From NCBI GenBank assembly GCA_900546915.1, contig UREY01000004.1, positions 47,993 to 111,992 of the forward strand: a DNA stretch of 64,000 bases, read 5' to 3'. This document shows positions 24,790-34,540 of this stretch, one piece after another; position 1 is the first letter of the stretch; each line of letters begins with the position of its first letter. Position numbers and translations under genes: made by a program. The notes beneath the pieces were generated by a model. It saw only the letters and a program-made list of their open reading frames with translations, had not been told where the DNA came from and did not search any database. Source of the stretch: an uncultured Eubacteriales bacterium (GTDB lineage: Bacteria; Bacillota; Clostridia; Oscillospirales; Oscillospiraceae).

Positions 24790-24973
24790 GCTGTTAAAGC
24801 ACATCCCCAGCCGTTACCTTCTGGTGAACGTGGTGGCCCGCCGGGCCCGTCAGATTGCCTCCGAGGCGGAGGCCAACGGCGTCGCCCTGGAGGATAAGCC
24901 GGTCACTCTGGCCATCCGGGAAGTGGCGGACGGAAAGCTGACGGCCAGCTTAAAAGAAGAGTATACCAGATAA
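24767..24973 (+). CDS. rpoZ: RNA polymerase omega subunit
   Basis: 68 residues. Pattern: IPSRYLLVNVVARRARQIASEAE (omega helix 1-2) and KPVTLAIREVADGKL, the standard omega folding core. Omega assists beta' folding and polymerase assembly. The ATG used follows AAGGAGG by 10 nt and lies inside the end of gmk; an internal ATG 15 nt later is a possible alternative. Confidence 0.93.
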   Translation: MLYPPMSELLKHIPSRYLLVNVVARRARQIASEAEANGVALEDKPVTLAIREVADGKLTASLKEEYTR

Positions 24974-25044
24974 CGCTCTGGCCATGAGCCGCGCTTCGGC
25001 TGCATGGCGGGTGAAGCAAGGAAAAAAGCCGGGAGGGGTTGTCT

Positions 25045-27495
25045 ATGATTGCGCAAATTGCTGTCTCTGCGGCGGTTTACGCCATTGACAAGCCGTATTC
25101 CTATGCCGTGCCCCCGGGTATGGAGCTGATGCCGGGAGAACGGGTGATGGTTCCCTTTGGACGGGGGAACCGAAGCACGGAGGGAGTCGTGCTGTCCCTG
25201 GAAGAAGGAGACGAGGCGGAGCTAAAGTGCGTAGACCGTGTGCTGGACCAGGAGCCGGTGCTGGACGACGCCATGCTCCGCCTGGCTGCTTTTGTACGGG
25301 AGCGGTATTTTTGCACCTTTTATCAGGCTGTTCGGGCGATTTTGCCGGTGGGCCTGTGGTTTCAGATTCAGGATACCTTTACCCTGGCTGCCGGTCGGCC
25401 CTGGGCGGAGCAAAGCATCCGGAAGCCGGAAGCCGCCGCCGTTTTGCGTTTTTTGGAGGACCTGGGCGGCGCGGGAACCTACAGCGCCTTGAGAAGGGCC
25501 TTCCCGGATGACGGGCAGCTCCAGGGCGCCTTGCGGTATTTGCTGAATAAAAAGTGGGTTTCGGCCCAGACCGACTTCCTGCGCAGAGCCGGAGATAAGA
25601 CCGAGCGCCTTGCGGTTCTCTCCAATTGTGCAGAGGAAGCCATGGACTATGCCCGTCGGAAGGAAAAGTCCGCTCCGGTCCAGGCGGCTGTTTTGGAGCT
25701 GCTGTGCTCTGTGGGTTCGTGTACCGTCAAGGAGCTGTGCTATTACACCGGAGCCACTGCCGCGACGGTGCGGCGGCTGGAGAAGCTGGGCTATGTGCAT
25801 CTGGAGGACCGGCCGGTGCTCCGCTGCCGGCAAATTGTCCCGGCAAAGCTGGACGGACCTTTGGTGCTGAATGCGGCCCAGGCGGCGGCCTATGAGACGC
25901 TGGCGGAAAAGCTGCAGTCGGACGCGCCGGGGGTGGCGCTTCTGTACGGCGTGACGGGCAGCGGCAAGACCGCCGTGTACTTGCAATTGATTGCCCGATG
26001 CTTGGAGCTGGGGAAGACGGCGCTGCTGCTGGTGCCGGAGATTGCCCTGACGCCCCAGCTTCTCAGCCTGTTGGCCGCTCATTTCGGCAGGGAGGTGGCG
26101 GTGCTTCACAGCAGCCTGCCCCCCGGCGAGCGGTATGATCAGTGGAAGCGAATCCGGGCGGGAGAGGCCCGGGTGGCGGTCGGGACCCGCTCGGCGGTGT
26201 TTGCGCCCTGCCGGAACCTGGGTATGATCATTCTGGACGAGGAGCAGGAGCATTCCTATCAGTCCGGAAATACGCCCCGGTACGGCGCCCGGGAGGTGGC
26301 CATCTTCCGCGGCGCCCGGGAGAAGGCTCTGGTGCTGTTGGGCTCGGCCACGCCGTCGGTGGAAACGATGTACCGGGCAAAGACCGGAATTTATACCCTT
26401 TGCAGCTTGCCGGACCGGTTCAACGGCAGAGCCCTGCCCCAGGTGGGGGTGGTGGATATGAAAGAGGAGATCCGGGCGGGCAACGATTCCGTGCTCAGTC
26501 GGCCCCTGGTGGAGGCGATGGAGCAGACCATGGCCCGGGGAGAGCAGACCATCTTGTTCCTGAACCGCCGGGGCGCCAGCCGGATGCTGCAATGCGTCCA
26601 GTGCGGCCAGGTGCCCGAGTGCCCGCGATGCAGCGTTCCGCTCACCTATCACAGCGCCAACCGACGGCTGATGTGCCATTACTGCGGGTTTTCCCAGCCG
26701 GTTCCCCCCAGGTGCCCCCAGTGCGGCGGTTCTTTGAAGCCGGTTGGCGTGGGAACCCAGCGGGTGCAGGCGGAGCTGGAGGCCCGCTTTCCCGGCATTC
26801 AGGTGGCGCGCATGGACGCCGACACGGTAAACGCCGTCAACACCCATGAGAAAATTCTGGAGCGGTTCCAGAAGGAAAATTTGCCGGTGCTCCTTGGCAC
26901 GCAAATGGTGGCCAAGGGACTGAACCTGGACGGAGTGACGCTGGTGGGCGTCCTGGACGCGGATTTGTCCCTGTATGTGGACAGCTACCGGGCCTCGGAG
27001 ACCACGTTCAATATGCTCACCCAGGTGGTGGGCCGGGCCGGCCGGGGCAAGCGCCCGGGCCGGGCGCTGATTCAGACCATGACGCCGGAGCACCGGGTCA
27101 TCGCTTTGGCGGCCCGGCAGGACTATGACGGCTTTTATAACCTGGAGGTAGGCTTGCGGGAGGCCAAGGGCTGTCCGCCCTTTTTGGATTTATATACCGT
27201 TACGTTTTCCGGTTCGGATGAGGCGCAGGTGCTCCGGGGCGCCGTCGTGTTCCGGGACAGCCTGCTGGCCGGTCTGCAGACCGGGCCTTATGGGGCGCTG
27301 TCCTGTCAGGTTTTGGGACCGGCGCCGGCGGCTGTGGTGAAAATCAATTACCATTACCGGTACCGGCTGGTGCTTCGTACGCCGAAGAGCCGACAGCTGC
27401 ACCGGCTCCTGGCCTATTTGCTGGGACAGTTTGGCCGGGACCGGGGCAACCGGGGAATTTCAGTCTCCATCGATGTGAATGGATATGACGAGTAA
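25045..27495 (+). CDS. priA: Primosomal replication restart helicase PriA
   Basis: 816 residues. The N-terminal DNA 3'-end-binding domain (about 1-110), winged helix, then the SF2 helicase: Walker A GVTGSGKTA (302-310), motif II DEEQ (398-401, usually DEEH), LGSATPSVE, and eight zinc cysteines in four CxxC pairs (CVQCGQVPECPRC, CHYCGF, CPQCGG), then GTQMVAKGLNLDGVTLV and QVVGRAGRG. It reloads the replisome at stalled forks. Start ATG after GGGAGGG. The Gln in place of His in motif II is unusual and worth checking. A 71-nt gap separates it from rpoZ. Confidence 0.95.
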   Translation: MIAQIAVSAAVYAIDKPYSYAVPPGMELMPGERVMVPFGRGNRSTEGVVLSLEEGDEAELKCVDRVLDQEPVLDDAMLRLAAFVRERYFCTFYQAVRAILPVGLWFQIQDTFTLAAGRPWAEQSIRKPEAAAVLRFLEDLGGAGTYSALRRAFPDDGQLQGALRYLLNKKWVSAQTDFLRRAGDKTERLAVLSNCAEEAMDYARRKEKSAPVQAAVLELLCSVGSCTVKELCYYTGATAATVRRLEKLGYVHLEDRPVLRCRQIVPAKLDGPLVLNAAQAAAYETLAEKLQSDAPGVALLYGVTGSGKTAVYLQLIARCLELGKTALLLVPEIALTPQLLSLLAAHFGREVAVLHSSLPPGERYDQWKRIRAGEARVAVGTRSAVFAPCRNLGMIILDEEQEHSYQSGNTPRYGAREVAIFRGAREKALVLLGSATPSVETMYRAKTGIYTLCSLPDRFNGRALPQVGVVDMKEEIRAGNDSVLSRPLVEAMEQTMARGEQTILFLNRRGASRMLQCVQCGQVPECPRCSVPLTYHSANRRLMCHYCGFSQPVPPRCPQCGGSLKPVGVGTQRVQAELEARFPGIQVARMDADTVNAVNTHEKILERFQKENLPVLLGTQMVAKGLNLDGVTLVGVLDADLSLYVDSYRASETTFNMLTQVVGRAGRGKRPGRALIQTMTPEHRVIALAARQDYDGFYNLEVGLREAKGCPPFLDLYTVTFSGSDEAQVLRGAVVFRDSLLAGLQTGPYGALSCQVLGPAPAAVVKINYHYRYRLVLRTPKSRQLHRLLAYLLGQFGRDRGNRGISVSIDVNGYDE

Positions 27496-27510
27496 AGTGA
27501 GGATATAACT

Positions 27511-27984
27511 ATGGCATTGAGAAAAATCATGACGGAAAAGGACCCGGCGCTTCACAAGGTGTGCCGCCCGGTGACGGAGTTCAACGACCGCCTCCACCGG
27601 CTGCTGGACGACATGACCGAAACGCTGCGCCAGGCCAACGGCGTGGGCCTGGCGGCCCCTCAGGTGGGAATCCTGCGGCGGGCTGTGGTGGTGGAAACCG
27701 GCGAGGAGAACATGCTGGAGCTGGTGAATCCTCGGATCTTGGAACAGTCCGGCGAGCAGGATGGGGCGGAGGGCTGCCTCAGCGTTCCCGGCAAATGGGG
27801 TATGGTGAAGCGGCCCAACTATGTGAAGCTGCAGGCTCAGGACCGGTTCGGCAACTGGTTTGAGGTGGAGGCAGAGGCGTTGATTGCCCGGTGCTTCTGC
27901 CATGAGCTGGACCACCTGGACGGACATCTGTATACGGAAAAGGTATCCCGCTTCCTGACGGAAGAGGAAATGGAGCAAATGTGA
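27511..27984 (+). CDS. def: Peptide deformylase
   Basis: 157 residues. The three PDF motifs are intact: GVGLAAPQVG (44-53), EGCLSVPG (87-94) with the metal Cys89, and CHELDHLDG (130-138) with the two metal histidines. Removes the formyl group from nascent proteins. It is followed after 12 nt by fmt, which adds that formyl group, the usual def-fmt pair. Confidence 0.97.
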   Translation: MALRKIMTEKDPALHKVCRPVTEFNDRLHRLLDDMTETLRQANGVGLAAPQVGILRRAVVVETGEENMLELVNPRILEQSGEQDGAEGCLSVPGKWGMVKRPNYVKLQAQDRFGNWFEVEAEALIARCFCHELDHLDGHLYTEKVSRFLTEEEMEQM

Positions 27985-27996
27985 GGAGGAGACGCC

Positions 27997-28914
27997 ATGC
28001 GCGTTGTGTTTATGGGAACCCCGGATATTTCAGCGGTCTGTCTGGAGCGGATTCTAGACGACCGCTTTGATGTGACGGCGGTTTATACCAAGCCGGACGC
28101 CCCCCGGAACCGGGGGATGAAGATGGACCAGTCCCCGGTCAAGAAGCTGGCGCTGGCTCGGGGGATTCCGGTGTATCAGCCGGCAGGCTTTCGGGATCCG
28201 GCGGTGGTGGAGGAGCTGCGCCGTCTGGAGCCGGACGTCATTGCCGTGGTGGCCTATGGAAGAATTCTGCCCCAGACGGTGCTGGATCTCCCGCCCAAGG
28301 GCTGCGTCAACATTCACGCCAGCCTGCTGCCGGCCCTGCGCGGCTCCGGTCCGATTCCCTGGGCGGTGCTCCAGGGTCTGGAGGAGACGGGAGTCACCGC
28401 GATGTTCATGGCGGCGGAGATGGACGCCGGAGATATGATTGCCGTGCGGAAAACGCCCATTGATCCGGATGAAAACGCCCAGAGCTTGTTAAATCGGCTG
28501 GCAGGGCTCGGCGCGGAGCTGTTGTCGGAGACCCTGGGCCGCCTGGCCCGGGGCTCCGTGGCGGCGACGCCCCAGGATCCGGCCCGAGCGACCTTCGCGC
28601 CCATGCTGACCAAGGCCATGAGCCCCATCGACTGGACGCGAAGCCCCCGGGAGATTTGGAATCACATTCGGGGCCTGGATCCCTGGCCTGTGGCCACCAT
28701 GGAGCTGGCGGGAAGGCGCTTTCGGGTTTACAGCGCCGCGCCTCTGGCCAAGACCACGGACCGCGCGCCGGGGACGCCCTTGGCTGTGACCAAAACGGGA
28801 TTGGAGATGGCCTGCGGCGGAGGCGGCGTTTTGGAGATCCGGGTGCTTCAGGCCGACGGCGGCAAGCGCATGGCGGCGCCGGACTATTTCCGGGGCCATC
28901 CCCTGCCGCTGTAA
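27997..28914 (+). CDS. fmt: Methionyl-tRNA formyltransferase
   Basis: 305 residues. N-terminal MRVVFMGTPDISAVCLE and the formyl-transfer motif NIHASLLPALRGSGPIPWA (catalytic Asn/His/Asp set with His107, and the later MDAGDMI), then a C-terminal OB-like domain (TRSPREIWNHIRGLDPWPVA). Uses 10-formyl-THF to formylate initiator Met-tRNA. Ribosome site GAGGAG; 9 nt before rsmB. Confidence 0.97.
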   Translation: MRVVFMGTPDISAVCLERILDDRFDVTAVYTKPDAPRNRGMKMDQSPVKKLALARGIPVYQPAGFRDPAVVEELRRLEPDVIAVVAYGRILPQTVLDLPPKGCVNIHASLLPALRGSGPIPWAVLQGLEETGVTAMFMAAEMDAGDMIAVRKTPIDPDENAQSLLNRLAGLGAELLSETLGRLARGSVAATPQDPARATFAPMLTKAMSPIDWTRSPREIWNHIRGLDPWPVATMELAGRRFRVYSAAPLAKTTDRAPGTPLAVTKTGLEMACGGGGVLEIRVLQADGGKRMAAPDYFRGHPLPL

Positions 28915-28923
28915 GGAGGCGCT

Positions 28924-30231
28924 ATGGCAGCCAGACAGACGGCGCTGGGCGCGTTGATTGCATGCCGGAAGCAGGGGGCCTGGTCCGACGGCGTGCTGAA
29001 GGAATATGTCCGGCGGGATCAGCTGGACCGGCGGGAGGCTGCGCTGGCTGCGCGGCTGTGCTACGGCGTCCTGCAGAACCGGATGCGGCTGGACTTTTAT
29101 CTGGAGCAGCTGGTGAAGGGGCGGCTTCGGGACCTGCAGCCGGTGGTGCTGGACATTTTGCGTCTGGGCTTGTATCAGATTTTGTGGTTAGAAAAGGTTC
29201 CGGACTCCGCCGCAGTGAATGAGGCGGTGGAGCAGGGGAAAAAATATGCCAATCCCAAAGCGGCGGCACTGATCAATGGCGTGCTGCGCAATGCCGTTCG
29301 CCGCCGGATGACCTGGAGGGAGCCCCAGGATCTGGCCACCCGGTACAGCCATCCCCAGGCCCTGGTGCGCCTGCTGGCCGGAGAGATGGGGCCGGAGGAT
29401 CTGGAAGCGGTTCTGGCGGCCGATAACCAGGCCCCGGAGACGGTTCTGCAGGCCAACCCGCTGGCAGGAGACCCGGCGGAGCTCCCGGCGGAGATTCAAG
29501 CGGCCGGAGGAAGCTGTACCGCCCATCCGTGGCTGGAGCGTTGTTTTCTGGTGTCCGGAGTGGGGAGCCTGGAGCGGCTGGAGGTCTTCCGGCAGGGCCT
29601 GTGCTACGTCCAGGATGCCGCCTCCCGCCTGGCGGTCCGGTGCGCCGGGGTGAAACCGGGCATGGCGGTTTTAGACAGCTGCGCCGCGCCCGGGGGAAAA
29701 AGCTTTGCCGCCGCCATCGATATGGGCGACCAGGGGAGGCTTTATTCCTGCGACATACACCGGCATAAGCTGGCCCTTTTGGAAAAAGGGGCGGCCCGCC
29801 TCGGCCTGTCCTGCATCAACACCCGGCTGCAGGATGCCCGGGAGCCGGTTTCGGAGTGGATCGGCGCCATGGACCGGGTTCTGGTCGACGTGCCCTGCAG
29901 CGGCCTGGGCATCATTCGAAAAAAGCCGGATATTCGGTATAAGGACCTGACCCAAACCCAGGCGCTGCCCCGGCTGCAGCTGGAGATTCTCTGCAACCAG
30001 GCCCGGTATGTCAAGCCGGGCGGCGCGCTGCTGTACTCCACCTGTACCATTCTGGACCGGGAGAACCGGCAGGTCGTCCGGGCCTTTCTGGCGGAGCATC
30101 CCGACTTTTTTCCCGTTGCTTTGGAGCTGCCCGGGGGCATCCCGGAGCAGGAGCCGGGGATGCTTACCCTGCTGCCGGGAAAATATCACACCGACGGATT
30201 TTTCATCTGTCAGCTGGGGAGGCGGCTATGA
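28924..30231 (+). CDS. rsmB: 16S rRNA m5C967 methyltransferase RsmB
   Basis: 435 residues. The N-terminal NusB-like RNA-binding domain (about 1-140, ending NGVLRNAVRR) and a SAM methyltransferase domain with VLDSCAAPGGKSFAAAID, VDVPCSGLGIIRKKPDI (motif IV Pro-Cys) and LLYSTCTILDREN (motif VI, catalytic Cys) identify RsmB (Sun/Fmu). Its end overlaps rlmN by 4 nt, pairing two rRNA methylases in one coupled unit. Confidence 0.95.
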   Translation: MAARQTALGALIACRKQGAWSDGVLKEYVRRDQLDRREAALAARLCYGVLQNRMRLDFYLEQLVKGRLRDLQPVVLDILRLGLYQILWLEKVPDSAAVNEAVEQGKKYANPKAAALINGVLRNAVRRRMTWREPQDLATRYSHPQALVRLLAGEMGPEDLEAVLAADNQAPETVLQANPLAGDPAELPAEIQAAGGSCTAHPWLERCFLVSGVGSLERLEVFRQGLCYVQDAASRLAVRCAGVKPGMAVLDSCAAPGGKSFAAAIDMGDQGRLYSCDIHRHKLALLEKGAARLGLSCINTRLQDAREPVSEWIGAMDRVLVDVPCSGLGIIRKKPDIRYKDLTQTQALPRLQLEILCNQARYVKPGGALLYSTCTILDRENRQVVRAFLAEHPDFFPVALELPGGIPEQEPGMLTLLPGKYHTDGFFICQLGRRL

Positions 30232-31295
30232 GAGAAGACATCAAATCCATGACGCTGCCGGAGCTGCAGGCAGCGATGAAGGAAATGGGTCAGCCCGCCT
30301 TTCGGGCCGGGCAGATCTATAGCTGGCTGCACCGGGGGGCCGTGCATTTTGCGGATATGACCAATCTGTCCAAGGACCTGCGCCAACGGCTGGAGGAGCG
30401 GTATCGCATTACCGCGCCGGAGGTTGTGCGGCGGCAGGAATCCTCTCAGGACGGTACCATCAAGTATTTGTGGCGGCTGGAGGATGGAAACTGTGTGGAG
30501 ACCGTCCTGATGCGCTACCGCTACGGCAACAGCGTCTGCATTTCCTCGGAGGTGGGATGTGCCATGGGATGCGCCTTTTGCGCTTCCACCTTGGGCGGGC
30601 TGGTGCGCCGCCTGCGGCCGTCGGAAATGCTGGATCAGGTGCTGTTTACGCAGCTGGACTCCGGCCTGCCCGTTTCCCACATTGTGCTCATGGGCATCGG
30701 CGAGCCCCTGGACAATTTGGACGGGGTGCTTCGTTTTCTGGAGCTGGTGAACAGTCCTCAGGGGATGAACATCGGCATGCGCCACATCAGCCTGTCCACC
30801 TGCGGCCTGGTGCCCCGGATCCGGCGTTTGGCGGAACAGAAGCTGCAGCTTACGTTATCGGTTTCCCTGCACGCCCCGTCGGACGAGATTCGCAATACCT
30901 TGATGCCGGTGAACCGGGCCTACCCTGTGGAGGCGCTGCTGGATGCCTGCCGGGATTACTATGAGGCCACGGGGCGCCGGATTTCCTTTGAATACGCCAT
31001 GATCGACGGGGTCAACGATTCGCCCGGCTGTGCCCGGCTCCTGCTGCAAAGGCTGAAGGGCCTGCCGGCGCATGTGAACCTCATCCCGCTGAACGAGGTG
31101 GCGGAGAGCCCGTTGCATCCCAGCTCCCCCCAGGCGGTGCAGCGGTTTCAACAAATTTTACAGCAGGGCGGGATCACCGCTACGGTCCGCCGGACCCTGG
31201 GCGGCGACATTGACGCTTCCTGCGGACAGCTGCGGAGAAAGTTTGAGCAGAGCGCGCCCACCGGTCCGGCGGCGGAGCATTCCTCCAACAGCTGA
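30228..31295 (+). CDS. rlmN: 23S rRNA A2503 methyltransferase RlmN
   Basis: 355 residues, radical SAM. The cluster motif is SSEVGCAMGCAFCAST (C111, C115, C118), followed by LMGIGEPLDN and ISLSTCGLVP; the C-terminal DIDASCGQLR holds the Cys that forms the methylene intermediate. It methylates A2503 of 23S rRNA (and tRNA A37 in some bacteria). Absence of the Cfr-type differences and its housekeeping context argue for RlmN. Last gene before a new promoter. Confidence 0.95.
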   Translation: MREDIKSMTLPELQAAMKEMGQPAFRAGQIYSWLHRGAVHFADMTNLSKDLRQRLEERYRITAPEVVRRQESSQDGTIKYLWRLEDGNCVETVLMRYRYGNSVCISSEVGCAMGCAFCASTLGGLVRRLRPSEMLDQVLFTQLDSGLPVSHIVLMGIGEPLDNLDGVLRFLELVNSPQGMNIGMRHISLSTCGLVPRIRRLAEQKLQLTLSVSLHAPSDEIRNTLMPVNRAYPVEALLDACRDYYEATGRRISFEYAMIDGVNDSPGCARLLLQRLKGLPAHVNLIPLNEVAESPLHPSSPQAVQRFQQILQQGGITATVRRTLGGDIDASCGQLRRKFEQSAPTGPAAEHSSNS

Positions 31296-31379
31296 GCGAA
31301 AACACGCCGGAAAATGGGGTCGGCGGACGGCCTGACGAATTTACGGAGATTTTTTCCATATAAACCGGCGGAGATATGA

Positions 31380-31408
31380 TTGCAATATGGCGCAAAAACT
31401 GATACAAT
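31380..31408 (+). promoter_or_regulatory. Promoter of the stp-prkC-rsgA unit
   Basis: TTGCAA at 31380-31385 and TACAAT at 31403-31408, 17-nt spacing, inside the 142-nt gap after rlmN. It covers the alternative ATG at 31387, so that start is excluded and the phosphatase begins at 31438. Confidence 0.75.
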
Positions 31409-31437
31409 TTGAACAAACAGCGGAAGGAGGTCCGGCT

Positions 31438-32169
31438 ATGCAGGCATGGGGACTGACGGATCCCGGCTGCGTCCGGGTCCAGAACCAGGACGCGTATCAG
31501 ATTCACCAATTTGAAGAAGACAGCTTACTGTGCGCAGTTTGCGACGGCATGGGCGGGGCCAAATCCGGCAACGTCGCCAGCTCGCTGGCGCTGGATGTAT
31601 TCATCCAGGAAGTCAAGCGCCTGCGCAAGCCGTCGATGACGGCGGAACAGGTGGGCCGCATGTTTCAGGAGGCTGCGGGCTTGGCCAACTTCACAGTCTA
31701 TGACCAGTCCCGGCAGTTTGAAGATTTTGCAGGTATGGGCACCACGTTGGTGGCGGCCTATGTGGACAGGCAGACGGCTGTGATTGCCAACGTGGGAGAC
31801 AGCCGGTGCTATCTCCTGAACCGGGAGGGCGTGCAATGCCTGACAACGGACCATTCGCTGGTGCAGCTCATGGTCCAGCGGGGAGAGCTGTCCCGGGAGC
31901 AGGCTAAGAGCTACCCCGGGAAGAATTTGATTACCCGGGCCATTGGAACGGAGCCGGGGGTGGAATGCGACATCTTTTACCGGCCCGTGCAAAAAGGAGA
32001 CTATCTCCTGCTTTGCTCCGACGGCCTGTCCAATCTGCTGGACGACCAGGAGATTCTCTTTGAGGTAGTCCATGGGGTGAATAAACAGCTGTGCTGCCAG
32101 CGGCTGCTGGGCATATGCAGGGAGCGGGGCGCGCCGGACAATGTGACCAGTGTCCTGATTGTGGTTTGA
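31438..32169 (+). CDS. stp: PP2C-type Ser/Thr phosphatase (Stp/PrpC)
   Basis: 243 residues. Metal-binding motifs of bacterial PP2C: GCVRVQNQDAYQ, CDGMGGAKSGNVAS, GMGTTLVAAYV, ANVGDSRCYLL, DHSLVQLMVQRGE, LLLCSDGLSNLLDD and GAPDNVTSVLIVV. It removes phosphate added by the PrkC kinase encoded next. AAGGAGGT sits 6 nt before the ATG. The kinase's start codon lies 40 nt after its stop. Confidence 0.95.
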   Translation: MQAWGLTDPGCVRVQNQDAYQIHQFEEDSLLCAVCDGMGGAKSGNVASSLALDVFIQEVKRLRKPSMTAEQVGRMFQEAAGLANFTVYDQSRQFEDFAGMGTTLVAAYVDRQTAVIANVGDSRCYLLNREGVQCLTTDHSLVQLMVQRGELSREQAKSYPGKNLITRAIGTEPGVECDIFYRPVQKGDYLLLCSDGLSNLLDDQEILFEVVHGVNKQLCCQRLLGICRERGAPDNVTSVLIVV

Positions 32170-32209
32170 AATGATAAAGAGACATGCAACGAGAAAGGAG
32201 CTCTCTTTT

Positions 32210-34540
32210 ATGGATAAATATATAGGCCGCCTCCTGGATAACCGATATGAGATCCTGGACATCATCGGTACCGGCGGTATGGCTGTGGTATACAGGGCCC
32301 GGTGTCACCGGCTCAACCGCCTGGTGGCCATTAAGATTTTAAAAGACGAATACTCCCAGGACGAGGAGTTCCGCCGCCGGTTCCACGCGGAATCCCAGGC
32401 GGTCGCGATGCTGAACCATCCCAACATCGTCAGTGTCTACGATGTGTCCACCAACGGGGACGCCGACTATATCGTGATGGAGCTGGTGGACGGCATCACC
32501 CTGAAGCAATACATGGAGCGCCGGGGCGGGTACCTGAATTGGAAGGAATCCCTCCACTTCGCTATGCAGATCGCAAAGGCGTTGGAGCATGCCCACAACC
32601 AAGGCATTGTGCACCGGGATATTAAGCCTCACAATGTGATGATTCTAAAAAACGGCTCGGCCAAGGTGACGGATTTCGGCATCGCCCGGATCATGTCCTC
32701 CCAGAGCACCCTGACCAAGGAGGCGCTGGGCTCGGTCCACTACATTTCCCCGGAACAGGCCAAAGGGGGCCGGGTGGACAACCGGTCGGATCTGTACTCC
32801 TTGGGCGTAGTCATGTATGAGATGCTCACAGGCCGCCCGCCCTATGACGGAGAGTCTCCGGTGGCAGTGGCCTTGAAGCACATCAACGGCGGCGCGCCCA
32901 TGCCCAGCACCATCAACCCCAACATCCCCGGGGGGCTGGAGCAGATCATGATGCACGCCATGGAGGTGGATCCCGCCCGGCGATACGCCTCCGCCACGGA
33001 GATGCTGTACGATATGGAGGAGTTCCGGAAAAATCCGGATACCCTGTTTTACTTTGACGAGCCTGTCCGGCCCCGGGCGGCGGTGGCTGCCGGCGCGGCG
33101 GCAGGGGCGGCTGCCCAGCCCCGCCGCCCGGCCCCACGCTCCACGGCAGAGCGGGTGGCCGGGCCTCGCCCGGATGCGCCCCGGCCCCGTCAGGAGCCGG
33201 AGCCGGAGCAGCCGAAGCCGTATCCGGACCGGGAATATGCCCGCTCTTACACCGAACCGGACCGCGCCCGGCGCTACCGGGAGGAACCGGAAGAGGAGGA
33301 CGAGCAGCCCCGCCGGAATAAGGGGATGATCATAGCCATCAGCGCCGGTGCGGTGGCGGTGGTCATAGCTCTGGTGGTGCTGATCGTTCTGGTTACCAAG
33401 GGCAGCGGCACCGCCATGGTGGAGGTTCCCAGCTTTTTGGGGGAGGTTTTCAACGACATCGACCCGGAGAAATATCCCAACCTCCGCCTGGTGGATGACG
33501 ACTACGCCTATAGCGACGAATATGAGGCCGGAGAGGTGATGGCTCAGGATCCCGACGCCGGAACCCAGGTTCCCGAGGGTTCTACGGTGAAGCTGGTGAT
33601 CAGCAACGGGCCCCAGACCGGCCAGATGGCGGACCTGGTGAACCGAACCGAGGAGAAGGCGCGGGAATATCTGGAGAGCCTGAGTCACCTGAACCTGAAC
33701 GTCGTTTCGGAGGAGGAATTCAGCAGCGAGATTGCCGCCGGGCGGGTAACCCGCACCGATCCGGAGGTTGACGCGACCTTGTCCGTGGGACAAACCGTCA
33801 CACTGTGGATCAGCCGGGGACCCCAGACCGCCACCATGGACGACCTGACCGATCAGCCCCAGACCAATGCGGAGGCTTATCTCCGCAACCTAACCGGGAT
33901 GAACCTGGAGATCCGGGTGGAGAAGGAGGCCAGCGAGGATGTGGAGGAGGGCAACGTCATTCGGACAGACCCGCAAAAGGGAGCCACCCTGACGGCCGGT
34001 CAAACCGTGACGCTGTATGTCAGTACCGGTAGCGATGTGGTGATGACCACAGTGCCGGAGGTCCTGGGCATGGACATCAGCAAGGCCGCTTCTCTGCTTA
34101 CCGGTAAGAATTTGGACTATGACTATGATCTGGTGGAAAGTGACAAACCCAAAGACCAGGTCATTGAACAGGACGTAGTCAAGGGCACGGAGGTGCCGGA
34201 GGGAACTGTGATTCATTTGAAGGTGTCCAAGGGTCCTGCGGAGACCACGGCGCCGCCGACGACAGAGCCGGAGCCGTCGGTGGTTTCCAAAACGGTTACC
34301 TTGGTGCTGCCGTCGGACATTACCGTGCGGTATCAGCTTCAGATTTATAAGAACAACAGTCCCTGCACCGAGGCGCTGCCGGTGGAGGTCGGCACCACGG
34401 AGGTTCCGGTGAGCCTGGACGGCAGCGGAACGGAGTATTTCGATGTTTATGTAAACGGAGAGCTGGCGGAGACCTTCCGGGTGGATTTCTCCGCAGCCAG
34501 CGGCGAGCGGATTACCCTGCGGTTTACGGTGGATGGATGA
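32210..34540 (+). CDS. prkC: PASTA-domain Ser/Thr kinase PrkC
   Basis: 776 residues. Kinase domain about 10-275: GTGGMAVVY (20-28), Lys42, HRDIKPHN (135-142), DFG (155-157), GSVHYISPEQ. A Pro/Arg/Ala-rich linker (285-370) leads to one membrane helix (373-396), four PASTA repeats (about 403-675) that bind muropeptides or lipid II, and a C-terminal domain of ~100 residues beyond the PASTA set (after TTAPPTTEPEPSV) that resembles an Ig-like fold. It senses the cell wall outside and phosphorylates proteins inside. Its stop overlaps the rsgA start. AAAGGAG ribosome site. Confidence 0.95.
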   Translation: MDKYIGRLLDNRYEILDIIGTGGMAVVYRARCHRLNRLVAIKILKDEYSQDEEFRRRFHAESQAVAMLNHPNIVSVYDVSTNGDADYIVMELVDGITLKQYMERRGGYLNWKESLHFAMQIAKALEHAHNQGIVHRDIKPHNVMILKNGSAKVTDFGIARIMSSQSTLTKEALGSVHYISPEQAKGGRVDNRSDLYSLGVVMYEMLTGRPPYDGESPVAVALKHINGGAPMPSTINPNIPGGLEQIMMHAMEVDPARRYASATEMLYDMEEFRKNPDTLFYFDEPVRPRAAVAAGAAAGAAAQPRRPAPRSTAERVAGPRPDAPRPRQEPEPEQPKPYPDREYARSYTEPDRARRYREEPEEEDEQPRRNKGMIIAISAGAVAVVIALVVLIVLVTKGSGTAMVEVPSFLGEVFNDIDPEKYPNLRLVDDDYAYSDEYEAGEVMAQDPDAGTQVPEGSTVKLVISNGPQTGQMADLVNRTEEKAREYLESLSHLNLNVVSEEEFSSEIAAGRVTRTDPEVDATLSVGQTVTLWISRGPQTATMDDLTDQPQTNAEAYLRNLTGMNLEIRVEKEASEDVEEGNVIRTDPQKGATLTAGQTVTLYVSTGSDVVMTTVPEVLGMDISKAASLLTGKNLDYDYDLVESDKPKDQVIEQDVVKGTEVPEGTVIHLKVSKGPAETTAPPTTEPEPSVVSKTVTLVLPSDITVRYQLQIYKNNSPCTEALPVEVGTTEVPVSLDGSGTEYFDVYVNGELAETFRVDFSAASGERITLRFTVDG

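Noticed and set aside
31387-31437. Earlier ATG for the PP2C phosphatase
   Set aside because: It lies inside the stp promoter (spacer and -10 at 31386-31408) and has no ribosome site; 31438 has AAGGAGGT.
32645-33793. Minus-strand frame of 382 codons opposite prkC
   Set aside because: No ribosome site or domain; the plus strand has a full kinase-PASTA protein.
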